From NCBI RefSeq assembly GCF_028453695.1, contig NC_135780.1, positions 2,294,001 through 2,358,000 on the forward strand: 64,000 nt of DNA, read 5' to 3'. The DNA comes from Augochlora pura (lineage: Eukaryota; Arthropoda; Insecta; Hymenoptera; Halictidae). The position numbers and the translations under genes are program-made. Positions 13,628 to 24,890 of the stretch are shown here, in pieces; position 1 is the stretch's first letter; every line of letters starts with the position of its first letter. The notes under the pieces were generated by a model. The model was not told the origin of the DNA. It did not search any database and worked only from the letters and a program-made list of their open reading frames with translations.

Positions 13628-14065
13628 TCATTGGTCGATATCTTGGACCAACTCTAGACCCAGGCATTGCTGCGAGTGTCGGAAAAACCATGATTTAGCT
13701 GCGGCTGTTCCGAATGAACCAAATCCTTCACGGTCAAGTAGAACAAAGACCATTAAGCCTGTTTCAGTTTGGGCATCGTTCGGTAGATAACGAACGGTTA
13801 TGTTGATTACTTTAAACTCGTCAAATGTCTTACGGAAAGCCGAGTTCAAGACGCTCAATTTGATATTGTAATACCATCTGTGGTTGAAATCAACTGATCG
13901 TTTGACTATCAGTCTTGTTGAGCGATTTTGAACGCGTCGGCGTCTTCTTTGCCGCTTGGGTCTTTTATACTTGCGACCACGAGCCATATTCTTAGAAGAC
14001 CTCTTTCCGCCGCGTAAAGATCTTGAAAACGTTTTAACGGCACTCTGAAGCGTCGGCCTCCGCAT
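13628..14065 (-). pseudogene. Capsid-like endogenous viral element (remnant)
   Basis: A 145-codon minus-strand frame. Its N-terminal third has a dense Arg/Lys arm (RPKRQRRRRRVQNRS at about 34-48), like the RNA-binding arm of small icosahedral virus coat proteins. A strand-rich, aromatic segment follows, with TETGLMVFVLLDREGF at about 101-116, typical of a jelly-roll shell. The frame ends at 13628, but coat-like coding character appears to continue in another frame toward about 13450, so the copy is broken by at least one shift and stops. No polymerase or other viral gene is seen nearby; the flank on the right is a dead mariner. The call rests on composition and layout, not on a database match; a cellular basic protein is a weaker alternative. 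It is an old, non-functional insertion. Confidence 0.45.
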
Positions 14066-14146
14066 CGATCAATTTGTAACTTGATTTAGGTGATTTCAAG
14101 CACACATATATGGGAAGCAAGAATATTCCAAACAAAATAAACAATG

Positions 14147-14240
14147 ATAATATAACTGAAGAAAACTGTGCTTCATCAAGACGGACAGGAGTCACGTCAT
14201 GAAAAGTAATATTCCGTAAAATGCCAATTATTTGGTTATA
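14147..14240. repeat. About 94-bp direct repeat, left copy
   Basis: Nearly identical to 15366-15459 in the same orientation, with only a few substitutions. The two copies bracket the mariner remnant. Both end with CCAATTATTTGGTTAT. The segment is not part of a mariner transposase as I recognise it, so it is either host sequence duplicated around the insertion or a piece of another element. Confidence 0.7.
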
Positions 14241-14516
14241 GCTGTTTTTTTGTATGAAAACGCAACTTTATTGTGAAAAAATTGTTACAAATGACTCATT
14301 CAAAGTATTGCCCATCGCTAGCTACAACTTTTGCCCATCTTTCTGGCAGAGCTCGAATACCGTTGCGATAATAGTCCTCATCTTTTGACTATCCACGTAA
14401 TTAATCTCCCACGTGATTAATATCCACGTAATCCACGTAATCAAGCCATTTTTTGATGTCTTCATATGTTCGGAACTGCTGATCAACCAGACTATGTGCC
14501 ATCGAACGGAACATGT

Positions 14517-14746
14517 GAGCCGTTCAGTGCACACATCGACTAACACCATAAAACAAAAAGTCGAGAAACGCGATGAAATGATGTACATTGATNNNNNNNN
14601 NNNNNNNNNNNNNNNNNNNNNNNNNNNNNNNNNNNNNNNNNNNNNNNNNNNNNNNNNNNNNNNNNNNNNNNNNNNNNNNNNNNNNNNNNNNNAAATTTAA
14701 GATTTTTCAAAAAGTGGAGTTAATCGATGTGTGCACTGGACGGCTC
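14517..14746. mobile_element. GAGCCG inverted-repeat element, copy 2, inserted in mariner
   Basis: Inverted termini GAGCCG...CGGCTC flanked by a perfect 4-bp duplication ATGT (14513-14516 and 14747-14750). The insertion splits the mariner reading frame just after SDYY. The visible 76 and 54 bases match the ends of the complete copy at 27280-27661 in reverse orientation; the centre is the N gap. It is younger than the mariner it interrupts. Confidence 0.9.
14593..14692. other. Assembly gap (100 N)
   Basis: A run of exactly 100 N, a conventional gap placeholder. By comparison with the intact element copy at 27280-27661 the missing sequence corresponds to 27334-27585, about 252 bp. Confidence 0.98.
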
Positions 14747-15365
14747 ATGTAATAATCGGATGGCGCAATGTCTGGGGAATATGGCGGGTGGGGTAGGACT
14801 TCCCATTCGAGGGTTTCCACGTAGGTTTTGACGGGTTTGGCAACACGAGGCCGAGCGCCGCCATGCAGTAGAATCGCTTTGTCGTGCCTCTGCTCGTATT
14901 GTGGCCATTTTTCGCGCAGTGCTCGGCCCAGTCGCATCAATTGTAGTCGATACCGTTCCCCAGTGATAGTTTCGTTCGGTTTCAACAGCTCATAATAAAT
15001 AACTCCGACTTGGTCCCACCAAATACACAGCATAACCTTCTCAGCGTTTATATTCGGCCGAGCCGACGACGTAGAAGCATGGCCGGGCAGTCCCCATGAC
15101 TTTCTTTTCTTTGGGTTGCTGTAATAAATCCATTTTTCATCACCTGTTACGATGCAATACAGAAAACCCTTCCTTTTTTTGCCGCTGGAGCAGTTGTTCA
15201 CAGGTGAAATAACGACGCTCAACGTCCCTTTGCTTCAAATCATAAGGAACCCAAGTTCCTTGCTTTCGAATCATTCCCAACGCATGCAGTCGCTTGCAAA
15301 TGGCTTGCTGGGTAGCTCCTAATACTGAAGCAAGCTGTTCTTGCGTTTGGCACATTTGGTTATAT

Positions 15366-15459
15366 AATAATATAACTGAAGAGAACTGTGCTTCATCAAG
15401 ACGGACAGGAGTCACGTCGTGAAAAGTGATATTCCGTGAAATGCCAATTATTTGGTTAT
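15366..15459. repeat. About 94-bp direct repeat, right copy
   Basis: Second copy of the repeat at 14147-14240, directly abutting the 5'-truncated end of the mariner transposase frame. See the left copy. Confidence 0.7.
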
Positions 15460-15469
15460 ACTATTATGT

Positions 15470-15700
15470 ATTATAATATATTAAGTTATATTTATGATAT
15501 AACCGATATATCTATTATAATATATTATAGATTAAAATGGATCTATTATAAAACATTATAGATTGAAATAGATCTATTATAATATATTACAGATTATAAT
15601 AGATCTATTACAAAATATTATAGACTGTAATAGATCTATTATAAAATATAAATTGTAATAGATCTATTACAATACATTATAGATTATAATAGATATAACG
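15470..15700. repeat. AT-rich minisatellite, about 31-bp period
   Basis: Irregular tandem repeat. The word GATCTATTA (or its close form) recurs at 15540, 15571, 15602, 15633 and 15661. The units are themselves semi-palindromic (TATAATA/TATTATA), so the array could extrude hairpins. Confidence 0.75.
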
Positions 15701-17779
15701 GATATACCGTAAATACGAATCTGCAAGAATGAAAAGATGACTGAAACTATTTCACACAGGAAACGAACAACTCGTGCACTTAATTTATTTAATATAATAA
15801 CTTCTGCCAGGGATGTACATTATATTCACGCCGATCGCGATGAAACTTTTCTATTCACGGTACCCCATCGACTGTTTTACGTCTTCCTGAGCGTTCGCAA
15901 TCGAAATGGCTCGCCCGGTTGAAGGGCTGAAAGCCAAACGAGTGCTCGTCGATCGCCACGCGCCGAATCGTAATTGAAACTTGGCTTCACGGTTACTCGT
16001 TTTCGCTCGTATACGTGTTTAGAGGCTCTCGGGGGCGCCGCAGCCAGGTAGCCCGCGGGGCATCCCCCTTTTTCAAGGTTCTACAAGTTACGAATCGTTC
16101 CGCCGTGTCCTTAGACAAAGAAAGAGGAATCGTGTCGCCAATAGCTCCCCCGGGAGCGAGCCGGAAACTTTCCGATCACCTGTGGCGTTCATTGTTTACA
16201 GAAATTCAGGGAACGGAGGCCTTCGTCCGCCCTCGAACCACTTCTGGCTCCGTCAAGGGTCACCGCGCCACCCCCGTTTACGATCACAAGCCAGTTATAA
16301 ACGTTCTCGATTTTGTTATTTAGTTTCATTTGCATCGAATGATCCGAATTTCATGCCAGCTTCACCATTATTACTTTCACACTTTTAACTGCAAAATATT
16401 CTCGAGCGATGTTCATATAAAATTTGCTCGTACACGTACAATAGACTGAAAGGCTAAACGCTCGCAGAAAGGATCGCGCGGGTCACAAGTGTCCCGGAAT
16501 CGCTTGAACAAGGCTCCGCGATGTCGAAAAAGAACACAGCAAGCACTTTCGCTCGGAATAATGATTCGAAGTACGGTCACGCGAAGTCGATCGAAAAGTC
16601 GAGCGAAGATTTAGGAAGTCGATGTTCGCGACGCGAGGAATGCTAAAATTTCCGTCGACGAAGCGAAGTCTCGCGCATTCGAGAGAGCCGAAGTTCAAGT
16701 GTCCCGCTTTCACCCGAAACTTTCGACTCTCGCCGGGGAAAGTCCTCGGGCAGGTTTTCACGGATCATCGGGCCCTCGAGCCGCGCGCTTCCGGGGGTGG
16801 TTACCGACCCGGCGGTCGATCGACGAGCAGTACAATTAGCAATAACGCGAGGGTAGAGCGCACGACCGCGCGGCGGAACATTCTAAAAAGCGAGAATCGG
16901 TTGTTCCTCGGGCGCGGTTCGTCGCCGTTTCCGGCCTCGCGGCGCGGCGATCCGCAACCCTTTCGCGCCCGGGGAGCAGCGGCATGGTCGCCTCGATCAC
17001 GCGCCCGCGTGATGCCCACGGGAACCGTGGGTCGTTCATTTTTGTTTTTTCCTCTGTTTTCGTTTATTCGTCGGGAGGCAGTTACGCGGCGTTTTGTGTG
17101 AAAGAAGGAGAAGAAGATGACGAAGAAAAGAAGGAAGGACAGAAAGACGCGTTTCGTTTTTCCGGAGCGAATCCCCCCTCGGGATCGAACGGGTTTACGC
17201 GCGTTTAGATCGTTGTTCCGGATACGGGAGAGAGGGCGTTGTGTAAATAGGAGACGGAGATTAGCGACGTATATTATATACATACACACAGGCACACAGG
17301 ACATGAATATGTATACATATGTATAGGAAGCGCCGAGAGCTTCGATCCCGAGGGCAGGCGAGATATCCCGATCTCTCGCGTGAGCGTCGCCGTTCCACTC
17401 CCTCCAGTTTCCTCCATATTCTGTTATATATTTCGTTAAATAAAAGTTACTGTAATATTTCTAAGGTCGCTTCTCTACTTCACACCACGCCCGAGAACGA
17501 TCACCTCCTCGCTGCCATCCAGAGTTGGGCCTTATTAATTATTTAAATAACGGTTCAAATAAAAGATACTTTATCTTCATTCGTTATCTTTATTGTTACT
17601 CGAACGCTCTCCTCGTTATTCGAATTCTTGTCGAGAGAAATTATTTATTCGGTGTCCGTCGAATAAAAGTATTTTTCTATTATTCGAACGTTCGAATAAC
17701 GAATATATTTGTTACATCTTGTTTTTATTAATCGGAACCTTTATTTAGACCTTAACAATTCCTCCAACTCTGCGAAAGT
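15701..17779. other. No gene seen
   Basis: Mixed sequence with a GC-rich part at about 16600-17050 and open frames on both strands without recognisable domains. I cannot support a gene here. A short CA-rich run lies at about 17278-17300. Confidence 0.35.
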
Positions 17780-18029
17780 TTAACCCTTTGCACTCGATGC
17801 TATTTTAACTCCAGAACCAAGATATTTCTTTCGATCTATGCTATTTCAATTTTACATGATTTATTCCATGTTAAGCGCGTGACGTTGATCTCATTAGTTT
17901 ATAGAGCATTTGCATTTTTAAAGATGTTTTCAATAGAATAGAATTTAGTGGCATCAAAATTCTTTTGAAACGTGACGTGTCTTATTTTCAATGGCGCTGC
18001 ACAGTCGCCACTCGAGTGCAAAGGGTTAA
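17780..18029. mobile_element. TTAA element, family A (CCCTTTGCACTCG ends)
   Basis: 250 bp including TTAA at both ends (17780-17783, 18026-18029). Terminal inverted repeats read CCCTTTGCACTCG, and the internal sequence is AT-rich with no frame. TTAA duplication is the hallmark of piggyBac. The family is linked to piggyBac by the element at 28581. Confidence 0.85.
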
Positions 18030-19002
18030 TATTATCAAAATGCTGTTACTATCGCCATCACCCTCGCAACGCTGAGCAACACCCAAGTTTCAATATCACC
18101 GCTTCGCGATCGTCGATACAATTCGATTCGCGTAATTCAATTATTCGCGAGAAGGTTTTAGCAGTGTCTGTATTCGTCGATAACGTTTCAACGATCAGGG
18201 AGCAACAGCTAAAACTTATCGAGGTTTAATCAGGAAAGTGTTCGGAATTATTCTATACCGCGGTCTTCCCTTCACTTCTCGGGAACGAGCAGGATTTCTA
18301 CGTAGAGGGTCAGGTAACGATTTGCGAGGAAATTCGCCAGGTGAGCCGCGACTCAATTCAGAAGGGGTTGTATGTTACTGCAGGTTGTAAATTGCTCGTG
18401 ATTCACGATCCCCCTAGGGGAGATGTGAAGGATGATACGGACTCGGTAGTGAACGGGGGAGAATCGAGACAGGGGTGGAACTAATGTGCGTTGAAGTTTG
18501 TTCGCTCGACGCTATCTACATTTGAAAATTATTTTGAGACGGGGACCGTGTTAAGAAATTATTGTATTCGGCAATTACGATTTAGCCTTTGGTGTAAAAG
18601 ATAGATCGTTGAGATACCAGGTGTCGTTGGAACACCCTGTACGCGTGGCGGGAGAAATGCAACCCCTTGCGGAATGAATTCGGAGCTAGCAATAAACGAA
18701 ATCGTACGACCTATCCATTTCCCAGTGGCGAGATACGATGCCCTATCAAAAGGCTCACACTCGAGCGTGTACTCTTTGTTACGGCACCCTACCTCGATTA
18801 CGTCACCCTCGTCCCCTTCCGCTGCCATCGAATCCCGGAAAAGTCTGCCGATCTATCGCCTCAATCTTTCTGGGTTATTTTGTTCCCCGTTTGAAATAGA
18901 AATAAGATTTCTTTCTCTGCTCTATCTTGTTACTGATTACAATCTTCAACCGCTTTATTAAGCAATATTAACATTATCAGCGAAGTTCTTTTCTACTTTA
19001 TA
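18030..19002. other. No gene seen
   Basis: Unique-looking sequence between two TTAA elements. No splice-bounded exon or domain is recognisable on either strand. Confidence 0.35.
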
Positions 19003-19254
19003 TTAACCCCTTGCATTGTAATAACAAGTCAGACTCGCGATGAAGATTTCATACAAGATCTAATAGATATGAATATTATTAATTTCTTCTAAATCGAAAT
19101 AAAATTTAATTCTTTTTCATATCAAAGTATAGAACTGAAAGTAAATTAAAATAATACAATAAACAAAAATTGCCTAGTTCTATTACAGAAATGATTAAAG
19201 ACACATAAGTACCAATGGGCACAGCGTGAAAAGAATCATAGTGCAAGGGGTTGA
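19003..19254. mobile_element. TTAA element, family B (CCCCTTGCA ends)
   Basis: Bounded by TTAA (19003-19006) and a decayed TTGA (19251-19254), with termini CCCCTTGCAtt and its inverse. The early internal words (TAATAAC, GTCAGACTCG) recur in the copies at 39243 and 41017. No coding sequence. Confidence 0.75.
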
Positions 19255-20055
19255 CATTAATTTACACAAGAAATTCTCCTTTAGCATCTGCTTAGATTTT
19301 TCTTATAATATTTATTATAATAATGAATTTGATTATTTTTTATATAATCAATACTTATATATTTTTCATACAATCGATCAGTTATGGTAATTGTTTTGTT
19401 GTAGAAATATGGAGCCCGGATTTCTGGCAAGGGAAGTGCTCGTCGCATTTACTCGCGAGTTGGTACAATTGCATTGCGGGGTCGCAGAATTTTCGCGGCT
19501 CTACCCCGACGGTTTCATTCACGGTTGTTTATTACCTCGAGTATCTCTTCTCCCATCTGTTCAATTCGTCCGGAAACGCGCGCCGGTGGGGCGAACCACC
19601 CCTACGAAAAAGTGGCAACGTTGAAAGGGTGGCACGTGATGGATATACGAAAAGTCGAACGCGCTTGAAAGCGTCCAACGAAACGGAAAATCCTTTCGAG
19701 GCAAACCTCGGAAATTTTTGAGCCTTTAAAGAAGATTACCATCGCACCCTCCAGTCAACCTTCCCGAACAAAACGAAACGTTTGAACGATAGCGAAAGTC
19801 ATTCTCTCGGGAAATTCTCAATCTCCGCCAGATGATTTTAGGAAATACAAGAATGATGTATATAATAAAAGAACAACGACTCAAAATATTCCAGATAACT
19901 TAGAGTTTTTTATAACAATTTTTTAAAATATAAACTTTATAATTTTATATTCTAATCTTGTCATAATTAATGTTTTTCAGCGACAATGCTTCGTGAATAT
20001 GTTGGCGATTGCAGCGTCTCTTGTGGAGGAAAAACGAACTATATTTCGATATCCG

Positions 20056-20169
20056 TACAGCGCCAATTAGGGTAGCGGCAAAACGCTCAAACTGTTCGCC
20101 AAAATCGACTGCCGGTAATTTTGGCGAACAGTTTCAGCGTTTTGCCACTGGATGCAGTGGCGCTGTTAC
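20056..20169. repeat. Near-perfect 49-nt-arm hairpin
   Basis: Arms 20057-20105 and about 20117-20168 are inverse copies: an outer 9-bp pairing (ACAGCGCCA), an internal loop of about 10 nt, then about 29 bp with a single mismatch running through GGCAAAACGCT and AAACTGTTCGCCAAAAT, closed by a loop of about 12 nt. It could be a very small foldback element, or a hairpin RNA/miRNA-like precursor if transcribed. No known miRNA was recognised in the arms. Confidence 0.85.
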
Positions 20170-21639
20170 AACATTTTCCGGTGCAGATAATTCGTGCCGT
20201 TTTCAGCACGATCTCTTATTCGAAAAACGGCAAGAATCATCTGTACATGATATTTGCAACAATAAATAAATTTTCTTTGCATTATTCGGTTAGAGAAAAT
20301 TCTGCTGAACATCCTCGTGTGCTCGAAATATCTTCAGGTGTTACTATATTTTACTCTTTTAAATACGAATCGAAAGCTACTATCAGAAGAATAGAAGTAC
20401 AATTGCATTGAGATGAAACGGTGCCGGACAATCGGAACTCCATTGTATCATTTAAATGGAATCGTTCTCTCGTAAAGTGCTCAAAGATTTAATGCAAACA
20501 AAGGCCACGTTAAAGTCAATCACGGCACAGTTTCAAAGCAGAAAGAACAGCTGAATCATTTTTAAATTTAAACACCACTAAAAACTATTAAACTTCAATT
20601 GCGTAATTTGTCTCTTATGTGCAGAGCGTCATGTACACAAAGGATTTCCAGTCGGTCCATCAATAAACAATAATAACTAATAACGTCATTCTCCACGAGT
20701 CTTTAATTAATTAAACCGGAACTAGAAAATTAAAGTTCGTCACAGTAGAGGACGTCAAAACTCTTTCATATCCGAAACATCTTAGCCAAACTGAGTTTGT
20801 GAAAATATATTACGATAAAGATCGTTCGAAATTTGTTAAAAATCAGCGTTACTCGTATTCGACCGTCGAGGCGCGTCGAAGTACCAACCCCTACGATTCC
20901 AACAATGCTCGGCCAACGAATCGGCCCGTAAATGTTGCAGCCAGGATAACCACAGAAAACGTCGAACGCCAGTTCGATGGCGAAGGGCTCCCGGATCGTG
21001 CAGAAGGAAATTCAACGAAAGCCGAGAGAGACCGAGGCGGCCCTATCGGAAGCCGACATACTAAGACACCGCCGTGGACCGACTCCCCCGACCGCCGCGT
21101 ATATAAGAGGCTCCCATAAGAGGTGTCATCGATGCGAACAATGTTTAAAACGTCGATGTGAACAAAGATAACCGCATGAAATCTCCAATGACGGTTCGAC
21201 AAAGGGCTCGGTAATTTCGTAGGAAGAGAAATCGATCCCGAAATGTAGGCGCGCGCGTACGCCGCGTTTTCAGGCCGTCGCTAGCTGGAGGGTGAGTGGC
21301 GAGAGCCTTGGTGGGGGTCCGTAGGCAGGGGCGCCGGGGACACCGGGGGGCGTCGGTGGGCGTCCAAGTTGTACGCGCATGTTTCTTCTCCGCGAGTCGG
21401 ATGGATCGATGCTGGAAATAGCTCGAGCCGCAGGAGAGTACGAGGTGAGTCGGCTTCGCTTTCGGCAGGGCCTTCGCGGCTCTCTACGCCCGGTAGTTTC
21501 CGTGTTTTCCAGGCCAGGAGAGAGAGCAACGGGCCTGAAGAAACCCTCTCTCGATAGCTACGGAAGTTCGGTACCGTTCCGCGTCAGTTCTGCCCCGTTT
21601 TCTATCCTCTGTCTTCGCGAGAAAGGGGGATACGGGAAG

Positions 21640-21890
21640 AGTGAGAGAGAGAGAGAGAGAACGAAAGAGAGATAGAGAGAAAGGGAGACGAGTGAAAGAG
21701 AGTGCTTGAGGAAAAGAGAGAGAAAGAATCACCGCCCCCCCGTCCTCCACCTTTCCTCTACTCGTTCTTCTTTTCGGTGTGACCCTCCCCCGCGGCTCCC
21801 AAAAGTGTGTGCCATCCATCGGCGTTTCCGGACCTCGACGAACAAAAAGAGAGAGAGAAAGAGAGAGCGAGAGAGAGAGAGGAGTCTCGA
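21640..21890. repeat. GA-rich microsatellites
   Basis: Two GAGAGA runs (about 21642-21690 and 21848-21882) with purine-rich spacer, inside a CpG-rich island. Such runs can bind GAGA-type factors, but nothing here shows that they do. Confidence 0.8.
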
Positions 21891-24654
21891 TACCCCGCGG
21901 GATGACTCGAAAAAAATGTGCGTCGTACCGATGTGGCTGACGAGGCTGGAATCGTAAGTACATGATTACGCGAGCCTGCCTGAACGATTGCTAACCAACC
22001 AACCCCCCAAGTCGCACGGGCTTCTCTCCCGGAATGCAAACCGTGCGCCAGAACGTTTAGCCTAGAGGCACGCGAGGCCTACGACACCTACGCTTCCACC
22101 AGCGATTGATCCGCTCCAGATACCGGAGACTCGGCTCGACCCGACCCGACTCGACTCGATCAGGCCCGCGTGTCGATCGCGCCACCCCAATTTCTCCGCG
22201 AGGAACAGCACCGAGTGTCGCCGAACCGCGCAACCCCCGGCTTCCCCGAAAACCGTACAGCGTCTTCCCGTTCGATAGACTTCCCCACGTACCCTCCGCG
22301 CCGTGCAGCCGCCGCCGATAGATTTTTAGGGTATCCGTAGGGTTCCCCGCGGTCTTCCTCGATTTTCCTGATCGATCGCCGCGACGGCTCCTCCGAGCTG
22401 TCTCCCTCGGGGTTTTCCTTCGAACCAATCGCGCTTCGCTCTGCCCGCTGTCTCGGTTGTGTAACCTCCGATTCGGTCGCCGCTATTTTCCAAAGACATG
22501 GCCAGGGAACCGACGAGGAACATCGCTCGCGGGCCGTCCATCCCCCTCGTCGTCGCGATCGTGTAACCTTCGGAAGTCCACGAATTTATTCTGAGAATTT
22601 TTCTGAGAATTCTCGGGGAGGGGGATGAAAATCGCTCGCTGCTCTCTAGTGGCTCTCCGTCCTCCAGCTCGATTGTGTAACTCTCGACCCAGTCCTCGGC
22701 TTTTCTCGAAGGTGCTCGAGGAAGAATCGAGGAAGGATCGAGGGTATTGTCGGAGGCCTCTTTTCCAGAGTTACCAAACTCATTAGCTTATGGGGGGCTA
22801 AACGTCTCATGGCGGGTCCGGCTCGTTTTGCGATACTGTCGCGTGTTCGTAGAATTAATTTAATAATAGTAGCAGGGACGACGTGGTTGCCCGAAAAGGG
22901 ATGAATTGTTAATCGATTCGGCTATGGTACCTCGAGGTCGTTTAGAAACCCCTATGACACGTTTCGTAGCAGAGATTTTCGTCGGTTGTTGCGCAATAAT
23001 TGAAAGATTTAAGGAACCCCGCAGCACCGGTCTACAGGTGTCTAAATCTTCTGCGACGGCGTCCTCGTATTTTCGAAAATGGTGGACAATTATTTTTGGG
23101 GGACGGAGATCTTGGCATTCGATTTTCCATGGTTCGGGTGTTCAGTAATTGTGTAGGAAATGCGGTATTTCGTTAGAGGATTCCAAGATCAGCTGTTTTC
23201 CTGCTGAGCCGAGTATTTATCTATTTATTCATTTAATTGTTTATATTATATATAAATTCATATCTTCCAATAAAAGTAAAAAACTAATATCAATATTAAT
23301 GAATTAATAATAGGTGAACAGTTCATGTAAACTCGAATTTTGCTAGACAGGCTGCAAATACTTCGTCAATTTTAAAGAAATTCTAAAGAAATAATATTTC
23401 ATTGTGTTAGTTCTATTTAAAAAATTATTCGAGTGATCAACGCTTTTAATCATATTACAAAAAATAATGTCAATTTCGTCGCCGTCGACGTTAACAATTA
23501 GAAGCGTCCTACAGAACGGGACACCCGGTAACAACAATTCTGTGTGAGAAGCTTGGAAGTAGTTCGACCGTGGCTTCGTGAACATAGCTGACTCAGCGAT
23601 GATCGTTGCTAAGACGATAATGAAGCTGTCCATTGAGGACTGGCTTGGTCGATACCGTCGTCCGTTTTCTTTTTACCCTCGGCGGCGTGCCACGGTTTCG
23701 CCGTGGATCCCTTTCTCGCGTCGTTTTTTTTTCAAAGCGGCGCCCGGGTTTCAGGCCTCGGCCAGGGAATTTTCGTGGTAACTAGAGCGGAATCGCGACG
23801 CTGGACGACGACGGTGTTCAATCGCGCGGCGGCGAGCGTGACAGGTGAGAAGCTCCGGCTCGAGCATCATCGGAGCCGGCATTACGCGTGCGCCCTAGCC
23901 GGAAGTCCGCCGGACAACCGTACCAGATATCAGACCCGATACTCCTGCCCGAAAGTTTCTCAATTACGTCAGAAATACCAGTCGGACTCGGGATCCCGTG
24001 CCTTGCTCCTCGATGGCCCGTCGTCTGACAGAATCGGCGATGACGCTCGCAACCAGCCGTTTCCGGTACAGGTGGTTCTATCAATCTTTTTTTGCCTGTC
24101 TCCGATCATTCCGAGTTCTCGTCGATTGCGTTTCGACGTGCCAGTGCTTCGCTTCGTTCGGCCGGCTCACGAGTCGTTTCAGAAGACCCGCTGGACTTTG
24201 CATGGGGGTCCGGCGATGCTAAATATAACGTCGAGCACCATTTTTACCCGTCTTCGGTTCCGCGACCTCGCCGCGACCTCTCCTTGAACTGTTCGGACCG
24301 AGCCGCGCGACGCGAACGATTCTTTCACGGCGGTTCGAAATTCTCCTTTCCGGCGCGGCCAGTGGCGAGTTCGATCATTCGTGTCATTGTCATTAGAAGT
24401 GGGATAGTGTGCCACCCGCGCGGCCGACTCCGCGTTCGGTTTCCTGGGAATCGCGAGCGTGTGCGGGTTAGCGTACCCTAGATTCTTTACACAAAGCGTG
24501 ATTGCGGTTGACAATTACATCGACGGAACCGGGAAAAACGAGCGCCGAGCTTTTATCGCGAAGTTCAGGCCGCATTAGTGACAACGTTTGTCTTCTGAAA
24601 CGTTTCTGTGATATAGCTCGGATAATGTCGCTGCACGTTTAATGAACGCCGTCA

Positions 24655-24890
24655 ATTTAAAGACGATACGTTAAAGAGAACATGTTAAGGGATATATGTT
24701 GGAGAAAATAAGCTGATAAAAATATGTTAAACAAGGTATATTAAAGAAACGCGTTGAAGAAAATGTATTAAAGAAACGCGTAAAAATGTATTAAATGTAT
24801 TAAAGAAAATATGTTAAAGAAACGTCGTCGAAGAAAACACGTTGAAGGAAAATGGTTGAAGAAAATATGTTAAAGGAAAATCGTTGGAGC
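24655..24890. repeat. Imperfect short tandem repeats (TTAAAGAAA-type)
   Basis: Words of the form GTTAAAGAAA, TATTAAAGAAACGCG and TTGAAGAAAA recur more than ten times at irregular 14-22 bp steps. No coding sense. Confidence 0.6.

Larger units (their letters stand above)
14241..15365 (-). mobile_element. Dead mariner (DD34D) element, interrupted
   Basis: Minus-strand remnant of a Tc1/mariner transposase. In coding order it has the second helix-turn-helix (QTQEQLASVLGATQQAICKR), the linker with WVPYDL, the first catalytic Asp in IVTGDEKWIYY, a STSSARPN region, the second catalytic block, YSPDIAPSDYY with the third Asp, and, beyond an insertion, RSMAHSLVDQQFRTYEDIKKW and a stop near 14296 after a GQYFE-like end. 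It is inactive for several reasons. The first helix-turn-helix (about 85 residues) is missing. A frameshift lies in the T-run near 15172-15180. The second catalytic motif reads HGGARPR (14857-14865) instead of HDNARPH, so the Asp is lost. A second element is inserted at 14517-14746. Confidence 0.9.

Noticed and set aside
16622..17304. Open frames of 159 (plus) and 167 (minus) codons
   Set aside because: They overlap on opposite strands, are Arg/Ser-rich from CpG content, and match no family I recognise.
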